DNA from: Algoriella xinjiangensis
Lineage (GTDB): Bacteria; Bacteroidota; Bacteroidia; Flavobacteriales; Weeksellaceae
Assembly (NCBI RefSeq): GCF_900115015.1
Contig: NZ_FOUZ01000019.1
Location: 1 to 38,294 of the forward strand
Length of the DNA: 38,294 nt
Direction: 5' to 3'
Shown: positions 1 to 7,596 of the stretch, piece by piece
Position numbering within the stretch: the stretch's first letter is position 1
How the letters are laid out: every line of letters begins with the position of its first letter
Position numbers and translations under genes: made by a program
Notes under the pieces: model-generated
What the model saw: the letters and a program-made list of their open reading frames with translations, nothing else
Databases searched by the model: none
What the model was told of the DNA's origin: nothing

Positions 1-2
1 CC

Positions 3-65
3 TTAAATTATAAAACGATTGAAGAATTTAATCAACAAAAAATTAGTTATAAAAATGTAGCTTAA
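3..65 (+). mobile_element. C-terminal fragment of an IS3-like transposase (cut by window edge)
   Basis: Frame 3 is open from the window edge to a TAA at 63-65 and encodes 20 residues, starting LNYKTIEEFNQQ. The 'LNYKTxxEF' tail is the usual C-terminal ending of IS3-family OrfB integrases (known family trait). The catalytic DDE region would lie to the left, outside the window, so whether the element is intact cannot be judged. The right end of the element may be the TATCCA around 90-95, because IS3 ends commonly finish in CA; this is inference only. Confidence 0.55.
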
Positions 66-74
66 CTAATACTC

Positions 75-521
75 CTATTTTTGTTTGCATATCCAATTAA
101 TTGAAAATAATATAATTGTTATTATAGCTATTAAAATTGCGTATAAAGTAAGATAACTAACTTTTTTATAAAAATTAATATTTTTATCATTTACAGCTTT
201 TTCCTCATCTGTTGACGTTAATAGAAAATCATTTGTATATTTTGATTTATATTTATCAAATAGAGTAAAAATAAACGTAAAAAATAAACCTATAAACAAT
301 GATAATGCTGATATAATATACCCAGATAAATCATTGCTAAAAGCGTTATCGTTAAACACTATTATACCTACACAAGAAAGTATAATAAAAAATTGATATT
401 TTGAGAAGTAAAGTTTAGGTTTTAATCTTTTATTATCTTCTTCTTTTATAATATTAATTTTATAATACTGATACTTATGTCCATATGAAATAAGCTCTAA
501 TATATTTCGTCGTAAATTCAA
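75..521 (-). CDS. Three-helix membrane protein of unknown function, second gene of a two-gene module
   Basis: I do not recognise this 148-aa protein. It has a basic, hydrophilic N-terminus (about residues 1-43) and three hydrophobic segments at roughly 44-58, 67-87 and 121-143. A charged loop rich in Lys and Asp separates the last two. The start is TTG at 519-521, one base after the TAA of the upstream 332-aa gene. An in-frame stop at 531-533 leaves only TTG or ATT as start codons, so translation is probably coupled to the first gene. Base composition is visibly poorer in G+C than the core genes to the right. The last few codons run into sequence that may belong to the neighbouring IS element, so the natural C-terminus may be altered. 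A small multi-helix membrane partner of a larger soluble protein is the layout of several phage-defence or toxin-like modules (RexAB, Kiwa), but I see no sequence motif that proves this. Confidence 0.6.
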   Translation of the reverse strand: MNLRRNILELISYGHKYQYYKINIIKEEDNKRLKPKLYFSKYQFFIILSCVGIIVFNDNAFSNDLSGYIISALSLFIGLFFTFIFTLFDKYKSKYTNDFLLTSTDEEKAVNDKNINFYKKVSYLTLYAILIAIITIILFSINWICKQK

Positions 522-522
522 A

Positions 523-1521
523 TTAATGTTTTATACTCTTTTTAAATTCTGCATCTACTTCTTTCAATAAAGATAAGCAATAACTATGTATAGAATCATA
601 ATCAGGAACGCCATTCTCATTTATATTCACATCAGTATCTTTTAAATAAATAGTCGGTTTTATTTTTTCAATATCTTGTTTAATATCAAAATTTGCTTTT
701 TTCTTTCCATCATCTTGTATAAAAACCCTTCCTTCATGAAAATTTTTCAACTTAATTTTATTAAACATCCACTCAGAAATACTCTTTAAAATCTTATCTT
801 TATTCTCAGGCTTGACCTTTCCTTTAGGTTTAAGAGAAATTACTAAATCAAATTCATTTAAATCAATTCCAACTGTATTATCTCCATAAGAATCTTTACT
901 TATTATCTTAGAAGTAAATTTTATATCTCTAATAAAAGCTTCTCTTTTAAATTTTTCAATAAATTTTTCTGGTACAAATAATTCCATTCTTGGAGAAAAA
1001 TATTGTTCTGGACGCAGATAAAAATAACCATCTAATTTGTTTAAGAATAATCCTAATATTGTTTCTTCAGTATAAGATTGAATAATTAAATATCCATATT
1101 TAGAATTTAATGGAGTGTGTAATAAAAAATAAAACTTATCAAGGATTGCATCTGTTACAGGTATTTTTTTTCTCTTATTTTTCTTTTTAATATCTGCTGA
1201 CTCTCTACTTATTCCATATTTACCCCCTTCTAAAAGACCAGATAATATGAAATTTTCAATATCTATTTTAAGGTTTAATTTACTTTCAACATTATCTATT
1301 CCAAAAACTTTCTTTGTATTATTGTCTTCAGAAAACTTCTCTTTTCCTCCAATAAATTTTGAAAAAGATTCCATAAAGTACTCAAAAACATCCTTTTTAT
1401 CAGTTATCTTAAATTCCTTATTAGACATTGTCTTATAATAATCAAAAAAAGAACAACTTGAAGATTTATCTTTTTTTCTTAATTCAATTATATACACATT
1501 TAGTTTTGGATTGTGAGCCAT
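523..1521 (-). CDS. Soluble protein of unknown function (332 aa), first gene of a two-gene module
   Basis: Unrecognised. The protein has no signal peptide and no convincing membrane segment. It is rich in Lys, Asp, Glu and aromatic residues. Its N-terminus (LNVYIIELRKK) looks like an edge beta strand. A low-complexity basic patch (KKKNKRKK, about residues 111-118) precedes a more structured middle part containing 'FYFLLHTPLNSKYGYLIIQS', which reads like beta strands with a turn. The C-terminal third is mixed charge. ATG at 1519-1521 is the first codon of the frame with a purine-rich stretch (AAAGGTAGTC on the coding strand) upstream. The gene is followed after one base by the 148-aa membrane protein, and the two were probably acquired together. 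Very low G+C and position beside an IS fragment suggest horizontal transfer. A sensor or regulator for the membrane partner is a reasonable guess, not a finding. Confidence 0.6.
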   Translation of the reverse strand: MAHNPKLNVYIIELRKKDKSSSCSFFDYYKTMSNKEFKITDKKDVFEYFMESFSKFIGGKEKFSEDNNTKKVFGIDNVESKLNLKIDIENFILSGLLEGGKYGISRESADIKKKNKRKKIPVTDAILDKFYFLLHTPLNSKYGYLIIQSYTEETILGLFLNKLDGYFYLRPEQYFSPRMELFVPEKFIEKFKREAFIRDIKFTSKIISKDSYGDNTVGIDLNEFDLVISLKPKGKVKPENKDKILKSISEWMFNKIKLKNFHEGRVFIQDDGKKKANFDIKQDIEKIKPTIYLKDTDVNINENGVPDYDSIHSYCLSLLKEVDAEFKKSIKH

Positions 1522-1561
1522 GACTACCTTTAATATTAAATTTATTTATATTAAAATAAAT

Positions 1562-1600
1562 CCTTTTACGGATTAAATATCCGTAAATATAGCTAAAAGG
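1562..1600. promoter_or_regulatory. Nested inverted repeat upstream of the two-gene module
   Basis: TTTACGGAT (1565-1573) and ATCCGTAAA (1579-1587) form a perfect 9-bp dyad with a 5-base centre. It is nested inside CCTTTT (1562-1567) and AAAAGG (1595-1600). It lies about 40-80 bp before the ATG at 1521, where an operator for the module would be expected. No T run follows on either side, so it does not look like a terminator. Confidence 0.4.
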
Positions 1601-1736
1601 AAAATAGTTAGAATATTTGAAATTTAAAAAAAAAGAAAAGAAGGAATTGATCTTTCTTTCTATTTAAATTAATAAATCTCTGTAAAATTAGGATAGAAGT
1701 ATATATGAATAATTTTATAAAAATATAAATACTTTA

Positions 1737-1848
1737 TGCCGATTTATACACTCGTCTAACCCATAAAACAAGCTTTTCAAAATGTTCGGTATGGCACTCA
1801 TCGTGGGTACTAAAAAAGACTTAAACAAAATTGTTTAAGTCTTTTTTT
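1737..1848 (+). ncRNA. Candidate small structured transcript ending at a strong terminator
   Basis: There is no convincing gene between 1522 and 1907. This part is richer in G+C than its surroundings and runs directly into a strong intrinsic terminator. TGCCG at 1737-1741 can pair with TGGCA at 1792-1796, and ACCCA at 1759-1763 with TGGGT at 1804-1808. The two stems interleave, as in a pseudoknot. CACTCGTC (1749-1756) and CACTCATC (1795-1802) form a direct repeat. The upstream TACTTT at 1730-1735 is only a weak promoter match. This could be an sRNA or a remnant; no known family was recognised. Confidence 0.3.
1812..1848 (+). terminator. Strong, probably bidirectional intrinsic terminator
   Basis: AAAAAAGACTTAAACA at 1812-1827 pairs perfectly with TGTTTAAGTCTTTTTT starting at 1832, across a 4-base loop. 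T runs are available in both directions. The plus-strand reading would end a transcript beginning near 1737. Confidence 0.85.
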
Positions 1849-1907
1849 ATGGTTTATTGCGAAATATTTTCGCAATATTTTTTATATTTAACGTCAAATT
1901 GGTTGGT

Positions 1908-2021
1908 ATGTACTCTAAAAAGAAGAAAAATTTAAAATCAGGCGGACGAAATATTCCTATTTTCGAATTTATAGTTGTTGTTATTGTAATCATCATCTTA
2001 ATTTACATCGCCGTATTTTAA
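1908..2021 (+). CDS. 37-aa single-pass membrane microprotein
   Basis: The reading frame ATG 1908-1910 to TAA 2019-2021 encodes a basic N-terminus (MYSKKKKNLKSGG, about residues 1-14) followed by one strongly hydrophobic helix of Val and Ile (about 19-37) that ends at the stop. Positive charges before the helix predict the N-terminus in the cytoplasm. GGTTGG precedes the ATG, and a weak -7-like TATATTTA lies about 20 bp upstream. The composition is too regular for random AT-rich DNA, but function is unknown. Confidence 0.5.
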   Translation: MYSKKKKNLKSGGRNIPIFEFIVVVIVIIILIYIAVF

Positions 2022-2160
2022 AAACATTTCTCTACATTCCTACTACCTTTTTTTCTTCACCTTATATTTAACATTATTTTATTACTAATTCGTTCTTAGT
2101 CGATTATAATTTTCGTAATATTATACTTCAATCTATTATCAACAATTAAAACAATCAATC

Positions 2161-2391
2161 ATGGACAAATTAGAATTAGAAGGAAAATGGAATCAAATCA
2201 AAGGATCAGTTAAACAAAAATTTGGAGACTGGTTTGATAATGACGATACTTTTGCTAACGGTAAATTTGACGAAATCGTAGGGAAAATTCAAGAAAAAAC
2301 AGGTCAAACAAAAGATCAAATCGAACAATTTATTAAAGATTGGAAAGATGATGATGCTTCTGATGAAGATTTAAAAACACCACAATCTTAA
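2161..2391 (+). CDS. CsbD family stress protein
   Basis: The 76-aa acidic protein has the CsbD signature: an N-terminal LEGKWNQIKGSVKQKFGDW (residues 4-22) and a second similar helix around 'DEIVGKIQEKTGQTKDQIE' (about 38-56). CsbD-like proteins are small helical cytosolic proteins induced by general stress in many bacteria; their molecular role is not established. The gene stands alone between the microprotein and a terminator shared with the convergent acetyltransferase-like gene. The poorly conserved C-terminal tail is very acidic (DDDASDEDL). Confidence 0.9.
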   Translation: MDKLELEGKWNQIKGSVKQKFGDWFDNDDTFANGKFDEIVGKIQEKTGQTKDQIEQFIKDWKDDDASDEDLKTPQS

Positions 2392-2414
2392 TTAAGATTT
2401 ACAATACAAATAAT

Positions 2415-2448
2415 AAAAAAGGTTAGAAATTAATTTCTAACCTTTTTT
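2415..2448. terminator. Perfect palindromic bidirectional terminator
   Basis: AAAAAAGGTTAGAAATT at 2415-2431 and AATTTCTAACCTTTTTT at 2432-2448 form a perfect 34-bp palindrome with A and T tracts. It lies between the convergent csbD-like gene and the GNAT-like gene and serves both. Confidence 0.9.
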
Positions 2449-2450
2449 AT

Positions 2451-3572
2451 TTAATTCAATTTTTTACTAAACGTTTTCCTACGTTTATGAATTGTTGGAT
2501 CAAAATTTTTCCATAATTGTTGCACTTTAAGATTTTCTTCTAAAAGCGGATTTGTTTCCAATGTTTTTATTCCACGCGCTGTAAATCGGTCATATAATTC
2601 TTTAAAAATAAGCGCATTTACACCTTTACTTTGATAATGTGGATCAATGCCAATCAAATAAAATTCGACATGGTCGTTTTGTTTTTGAGCTTTCATCAAA
2701 TGCCACCAACCAAACGGAAAAATAGTTCCTTTTGCTTTCTGAAAAGCTTTCGAAAATGAAGGCATTGTTATGGCAAATGCAATCATTTTTCCTTCTTTAT
2801 CTTTTACACACGAAATAAAATCGGGATGCAAAAATTTTAAATATTTCTTTTTGTAATGTTCTACTTGAAATTTTTCTATCGGAACAAAACTTTGCAATTC
2901 AGCATAAGTTACATTCAATAAATCAAACATTTCGTCGACATAAGGCAATAAATCATTTGTTGTTTTGAAATGATAAGTATCAATTTCATACCTTTTTCTG
3001 ATCATTTCGCACAACTTATCCATCTGTTTTACAGTTCCTAAATTAGCAATATCTATTGAATATTCTAACCATTCGGCTTCTGGTTCATAACCTAATTGTT
3101 GAATATATTTTGGATAATATTCGTAATTATAAAGTCCAATTAATGTTGCTATTTTATCGAAACCTTCTGTTAACATTCCCGCTTTATCCATATTCGAAAA
3201 TCCCATCGGCCCTTCTATATAAGCCAAATTATTTTGTTTTCCAATGTTTTCAACAGTTGTTAATAACGCGTTCAAAATGTCAATATCATCTTTAAAAACC
3301 AACCAACCAAAACGTATTTTTGGTTTATTAAGTTCTTTAACTTCTTTCCAATTTATAATGGCGACAACACGTCCAACTAATTCGTTATTTTTATACGCAA
3401 GAAAAAATTTTGCATCTACTGTTTTAAAAATATCATTTTTAGGATCAAAACTCGCCAAATCATCTTTCTTAATTGGCGGAACCCAATACGGACTATTTTT
3501 ATAAACATCGAAAGGCAAATCAACAAATTGCTTCATTTCTTTAGCAGATTTCGCCTCTTTTATCTCTATCAT
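2451..3572 (-). CDS. GNAT-like acyltransferase family protein (373 aa)
   Basis: The protein starts MIEIKEAKSAKEMKQF and contains 'YWVPPIKKD' (about 29-37) and 'FFLAYKNNELVGRVVAIIN' (about 56-74). The latter is the beta2-beta3 hairpin typical of GNAT acetyltransferases. A second GNAT-like half near the C-terminus holds 'FYLIGIDPHYQSKGVNALIF' (about 305-324), which resembles the acetyl-CoA binding motif A (Q/RxxGxxxxL). Large YghO-like proteins of this kind are widespread in Bacteroidota, and their substrate is not known to me. It lies 45 bp behind the DUF4833 gene on the same strand and may be co-transcribed. No signal peptide; presumably cytosolic. Confidence 0.75.
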   Translation of the reverse strand: MIEIKEAKSAKEMKQFVDLPFDVYKNSPYWVPPIKKDDLASFDPKNDIFKTVDAKFFLAYKNNELVGRVVAIINWKEVKELNKPKIRFGWLVFKDDIDILNALLTTVENIGKQNNLAYIEGPMGFSNMDKAGMLTEGFDKIATLIGLYNYEYYPKYIQQLGYEPEAEWLEYSIDIANLGTVKQMDKLCEMIRKRYEIDTYHFKTTNDLLPYVDEMFDLLNVTYAELQSFVPIEKFQVEHYKKKYLKFLHPDFISCVKDKEGKMIAFAITMPSFSKAFQKAKGTIFPFGWWHLMKAQKQNDHVEFYLIGIDPHYQSKGVNALIFKELYDRFTARGIKTLETNPLLEENLKVQQLWKNFDPTIHKRRKTFSKKLN

Positions 3573-3617
3573 CTATTCAACTGTTTTGTTACGAGAAAGT
3601 AATTTACTACGAATTTT

Positions 3618-4139
3618 TTAGAGAACAAGTTTCTCTTGTACAGATTTTCCGTTACTATCTTTTCCATAAAAAATCATGTACTCAATTTTTGTTGATAAAC
3701 CAGAAGTTCCATCTTTCTGTTTTAAAAACACGCGATTTAGAGTTATCGTCTTGTTATTCAGTTTAGTTTGAACAATTGGATTTTTATTTGAATTTAATTT
3801 TAAGGTTAATTTTTGAGCTGGATAAGAAACCAAATGCAATTGAAAAATATTTTTATCTATTTTAGAAATTTTTAATCCATAAGCAAATTTTTGCTGTGTA
3901 AGCGTTAATGGCTTTTTTTGACCTTCTTCTGCATATAAAATTCTATAAATATCAACTGGATCAGAATCATTTAAAACACCTTGATTTGCAAAAATAGCGT
4001 CATAAACAAATGTATTTTTGTTTTCGCTGTGCTGAATGTAAAACAAATGATTGGCTGTTTTCTGCGGAACTGGATAACCATGTTGCGCAAAAATTTGCCC
4101 TGATAAAAAGAAAGAATATATAAAAAAGAAATATCTCAT
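3618..4139 (-). CDS. DUF4833 domain protein, secreted or periplasmic
   Basis: A 173-aa protein with a clear signal peptide (hydrophobic residues 2-18, cleavage likely after FAQ, residue 19). The mature part starts with 'NHLFYIQHSENKNTFVYDA' and has 'PVDIYRILYAEEGQKKPLT' and a C-terminal 'KIEYMIFYGKD', matching the Bacteroidota family DUF4833 as I know it. It is predicted to be all beta and has no catalytic motif that I can see. Function is unknown. The stop is 45 bp before the GNAT-like gene. Upstream it is separated by about 55 bp from dedA. Confidence 0.75.
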   Translation of the reverse strand: MRYFFFIYSFFLSGQIFAQHGYPVPQKTANHLFYIQHSENKNTFVYDAIFANQGVLNDSDPVDIYRILYAEEGQKKPLTLTQQKFAYGLKISKIDKNIFQLHLVSYPAQKLTLKLNSNKNPIVQTKLNNKTITLNRVFLKQKDGTSGLSTKIEYMIFYGKDSNGKSVQEKLVL

Positions 4140-4194
4140 AAGCTTAGGATTAATTTACCCTAAAAGTTATGAAATATTTTAAGAATAGACCGAA

Positions 4195-4833
4195 TTATTT
4201 CGTTGATTTTGACTTTATAAATTCGATTATAATAGGAAGTAATGAAAATAGAATGATGAGTATAACAACAATTTCAAAATTGTTTTTTATCATAGGAATT
4301 GTACCTAAAAAATAACCTGCAAGCGTTATTCCAATCACCCAAATTGTACCGCCAATTAAATTGTACTTGATAAATGTACCATAATGCATTTTAGAAACTC
4401 CTGCTACAAATGGCGCTAATGTGCGTACAATTGGTACAAAACGAGCAATTACAATTGTTTTAGAACCGTATTTCTGAAAGAAATCTTCGGTTTTTTGAAT
4501 CGCTGAATCTTGAATAATTCGTTTACCAAAAATTTTAGCTGTTACTAATTTTGTTCCTAACGTTTTGCCTATTGTATAATTTACGGTATCACCCAAAATT
4601 GCAGCAAGCCACAAAATAGCCAAAACAAGGTAAATATTAAGTTGATCTGGAAAAGCAGCAGCCAACATACCTGCGGCAAATAAAAGCGAATCGCCAGGTA
4701 AAAAAGGCATCACAACCAAACCTGTTTCTATAAAAATTAATAGAAAAAGAATAATGTAAAACCAATTTTGGTAGTCGTTTAAAATTACTTCGAGATATTT
4801 ATCAATATGAAGTAAATAATCTAAAAATTCCAT
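4195..4833 (-). CDS. DedA family inner-membrane protein (first copy)
   Basis: A 212-aa polytopic membrane protein of the DedA/VTT family, whose members act as lipid scramblases or undecaprenyl/phosphatidylethanolamine flippases and support membrane homeostasis. Family landmarks are the acidic residue in 'FIETGLVVMPFLPGDSLL' (34-51), 'GDTVNYTIG' (81-89), and the Arg-rich 'RFVPIVRTLAPFVAG' (131-145). It is a close paralogue of the next gene upstream. A UUCG-loop terminator between the two, followed by a -7-like TACCTTTA on the coding strand, suggests separate transcription. The start ATG aligns with the MSLFDF start of the paralogue. Confidence 0.9.
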   Translation of the reverse strand: MEFLDYLLHIDKYLEVILNDYQNWFYIILFLLIFIETGLVVMPFLPGDSLLFAAGMLAAAFPDQLNIYLVLAILWLAAILGDTVNYTIGKTLGTKLVTAKIFGKRIIQDSAIQKTEDFFQKYGSKTIVIARFVPIVRTLAPFVAGVSKMHYGTFIKYNLIGGTIWVIGITLAGYFLGTIPMIKNNFEIVVILIILFSLLPIIIEFIKSKSTK

Positions 4834-4846
4834 AAAATAAAGGTAT

Positions 4847-4871
4847 AAAAAAACTCGACCGAAGTCGAGTT
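4847..4871 (-). terminator. UUCG-tetraloop terminator after the second dedA
   Basis: On the minus strand AACTCGAC-TTCG-GTCGAGTT is followed by a run of seven T. It lies just behind the stop of the upstream dedA copy and before the start of the downstream copy. Confidence 0.85.
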
Positions 4872-4878
4872 AAATATT

Positions 4879-5532
4879 TTATTCTGCTGTAGATTTTTTT
4901 CCAAATTTTTCTTTGAGCACCTCAATAATAATTGGAAGTATTGAAAGAACTGTTATTAGTAAAATAATTTTAGAGAAATTATCTTTCACCAATTCTATTC
5001 CACCTAATAAATATCCTGCCAATGTAATTCCGACAACCCAACAAATTGCGCCAATTACGTTGTACGTAAGAAACGTTTTGTAAGACATACTACCAATACC
5101 GGCAACAAATGGCGCTAACGTGCGTACAATTGGTACAAAACGTGCGATTACAATTGTTTTAGAGCCGTATTTTTCGTAGAATGCATGTGTTTTATCTAAA
5201 TGTTCTTCTTTTACAAAGTTTTTACCAAAAATCTTAATCTTAGTTGCTTTATACCCAACTCGTTTTCCTATTTGATAATTTAGCGTATCACCCAATATGG
5301 CTGCGACTAAAAGAATGGCGATCATCACCCAAACATTCAAATCATTTGTTGGTTGTGCAGCTAACATACCAGCTGCAAATAAAAGCGAATCACCAGGTAA
5401 AAAAGGCATAACAACGACACCTGTTTCTACAAAAATGATTAAAAATAAAATGGCATAAATCCACAATCCATATTCATTTGCAAATTCTGACAAATGTTGA
5501 TCAATATGCATGATAAAGTCAAAAAGACTCAT
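4879..5532 (-). CDS. DedA family inner-membrane protein (second copy)
   Basis: A membrane protein of 217 aa from the start chosen here. It has the same landmarks as its neighbour: 'FVETGVVVMPFLPGDSLLFA', 'GDTLNYQIG' and 'RFVPIVRTLAPFVAGIGSM'. The frame is open to an ATG at 5544, but the ATG at 5532 is preferred. There the sequence (MSLFDFIMHID) aligns with the paralogue start (MEFLDYLLHID), and GGAAGTAG lies just upstream as a plausible ribosome site. It is the last gene of the LD-carboxypeptidase-upp-yraN-dedA operon and is followed by a terminator. The C-terminal tail is charged (KEKFGKKSTAE). Confidence 0.88.
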   Translation of the reverse strand: MSLFDFIMHIDQHLSEFANEYGLWIYAILFLIIFVETGVVVMPFLPGDSLLFAAGMLAAQPTNDLNVWVMIAILLVAAILGDTLNYQIGKRVGYKATKIKIFGKNFVKEEHLDKTHAFYEKYGSKTIVIARFVPIVRTLAPFVAGIGSMSYKTFLTYNVIGAICWVVGITLAGYLLGGIELVKDNFSKIILLITVLSILPIIIEVLKEKFGKKSTAE

Positions 5533-5553
5533 TACTACTTCCATAAAGTTTGA

Positions 5554-5919
5554 TTAAATTTCTGAAGCATTAAACGCATTTATGATGTGATTGACGCTCC
5601 AAGATTGTTGTGTTTTTAAAAGTGCTAAAATATCAAATCTTACTTCAGAAATAAAATTATTTTTCTGAATAAAATCATCTGCTGCAAGAATTAACAATTT
5701 CTTTTTCTTTGTATTAACAGCCAATTCTGGTTCTGCAAAAATATTTGTTGATCGACTTTTAACTTCTACAATTATAATTTCGTGATTAAATTGTGCAATA
5801 ATATCAATTTCGGCTTTTCCGGAAAAGTAATTTCGAGCCAATATTTGATATCCTCCTTTCAAAAGATAATTCGCTGCAAAATCCTCTGCTTCTTTGCCAA
5901 AATCATAACTAATGCTCAC
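5554..5919 (-). CDS. yraN: YraN family (UPF0102) putative endonuclease
   Basis: The 121-aa length is standard for the family. It starts 'YDFGKEAEDFAANYLLKGGY' (5-24), where GxxxExxAxxyL is the UPF0102 opening. It contains 'GKAEIDIIAQ' (34-43) and 'IIIVEVKSR' (about 48-56), the D...ExK core of the PD-(D/E)XK nuclease fold. A role in DNA processing is inferred from the fold; the substrate is unproven. It sits 9 bp behind upp and 21 bp before dedA in one operon. Confidence 0.9.
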   Translation of the reverse strand: MSISYDFGKEAEDFAANYLLKGGYQILARNYFSGKAEIDIIAQFNHEIIIVEVKSRSTNIFAEPELAVNTKKKKLLILAADDFIQKNNFISEVRFDILALLKTQQSWSVNHIINAFNASEI

Positions 5920-5928
5920 AAAAAGAGT

Positions 5929-7508
<1,580 letters not shown>

Positions 7509-7526
7509 TTTTAATTAAAATTTTAT

Positions 7527-7534
7527 CAAAGGTA
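7527..7534 (-). promoter_or_regulatory. Bacteroidota -7 box for the LD-carboxypeptidase operon
   Basis: On the minus strand the sequence is TACCTTTG, a perfect TAnnTTTG, ending 18 bp before the ATG at 7508. This gives a very short leader. Confidence 0.6.
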
Positions 7535-7542
7535 AAAACAAA

Positions 7543-7573
7543 AAAAAGACGAACTACATGAGTTCGTCTTTTT
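7543..7573 (-). terminator. Terminator of the first TonB-dependent receptor
   Basis: AAAAAGACGAACT and AGTTCGTCTTTTT pair across a 5-base loop (7556-7560). The stem is the same as that behind the second receptor (10471-10501). Confidence 0.85.
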
Positions 7574-7596
7574 ATATAATTAAGAAGTTTAATTTC

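Noticed and set aside
1740-1812. Minus-strand match CCATACCGAACA to the 5S rRNA loop, suggesting a 5S fragment
   Set aside because: Only about 12 bases agree; the remaining sequence does not follow the 5S seen at the right end, and the terminator is on the wrong side.
1783-1839. 18-codon plus-strand reading frame MFGMALIVGTKKDLNKIV
   Set aside because: It runs through the terminator stem and is very short; coding is unlikely.
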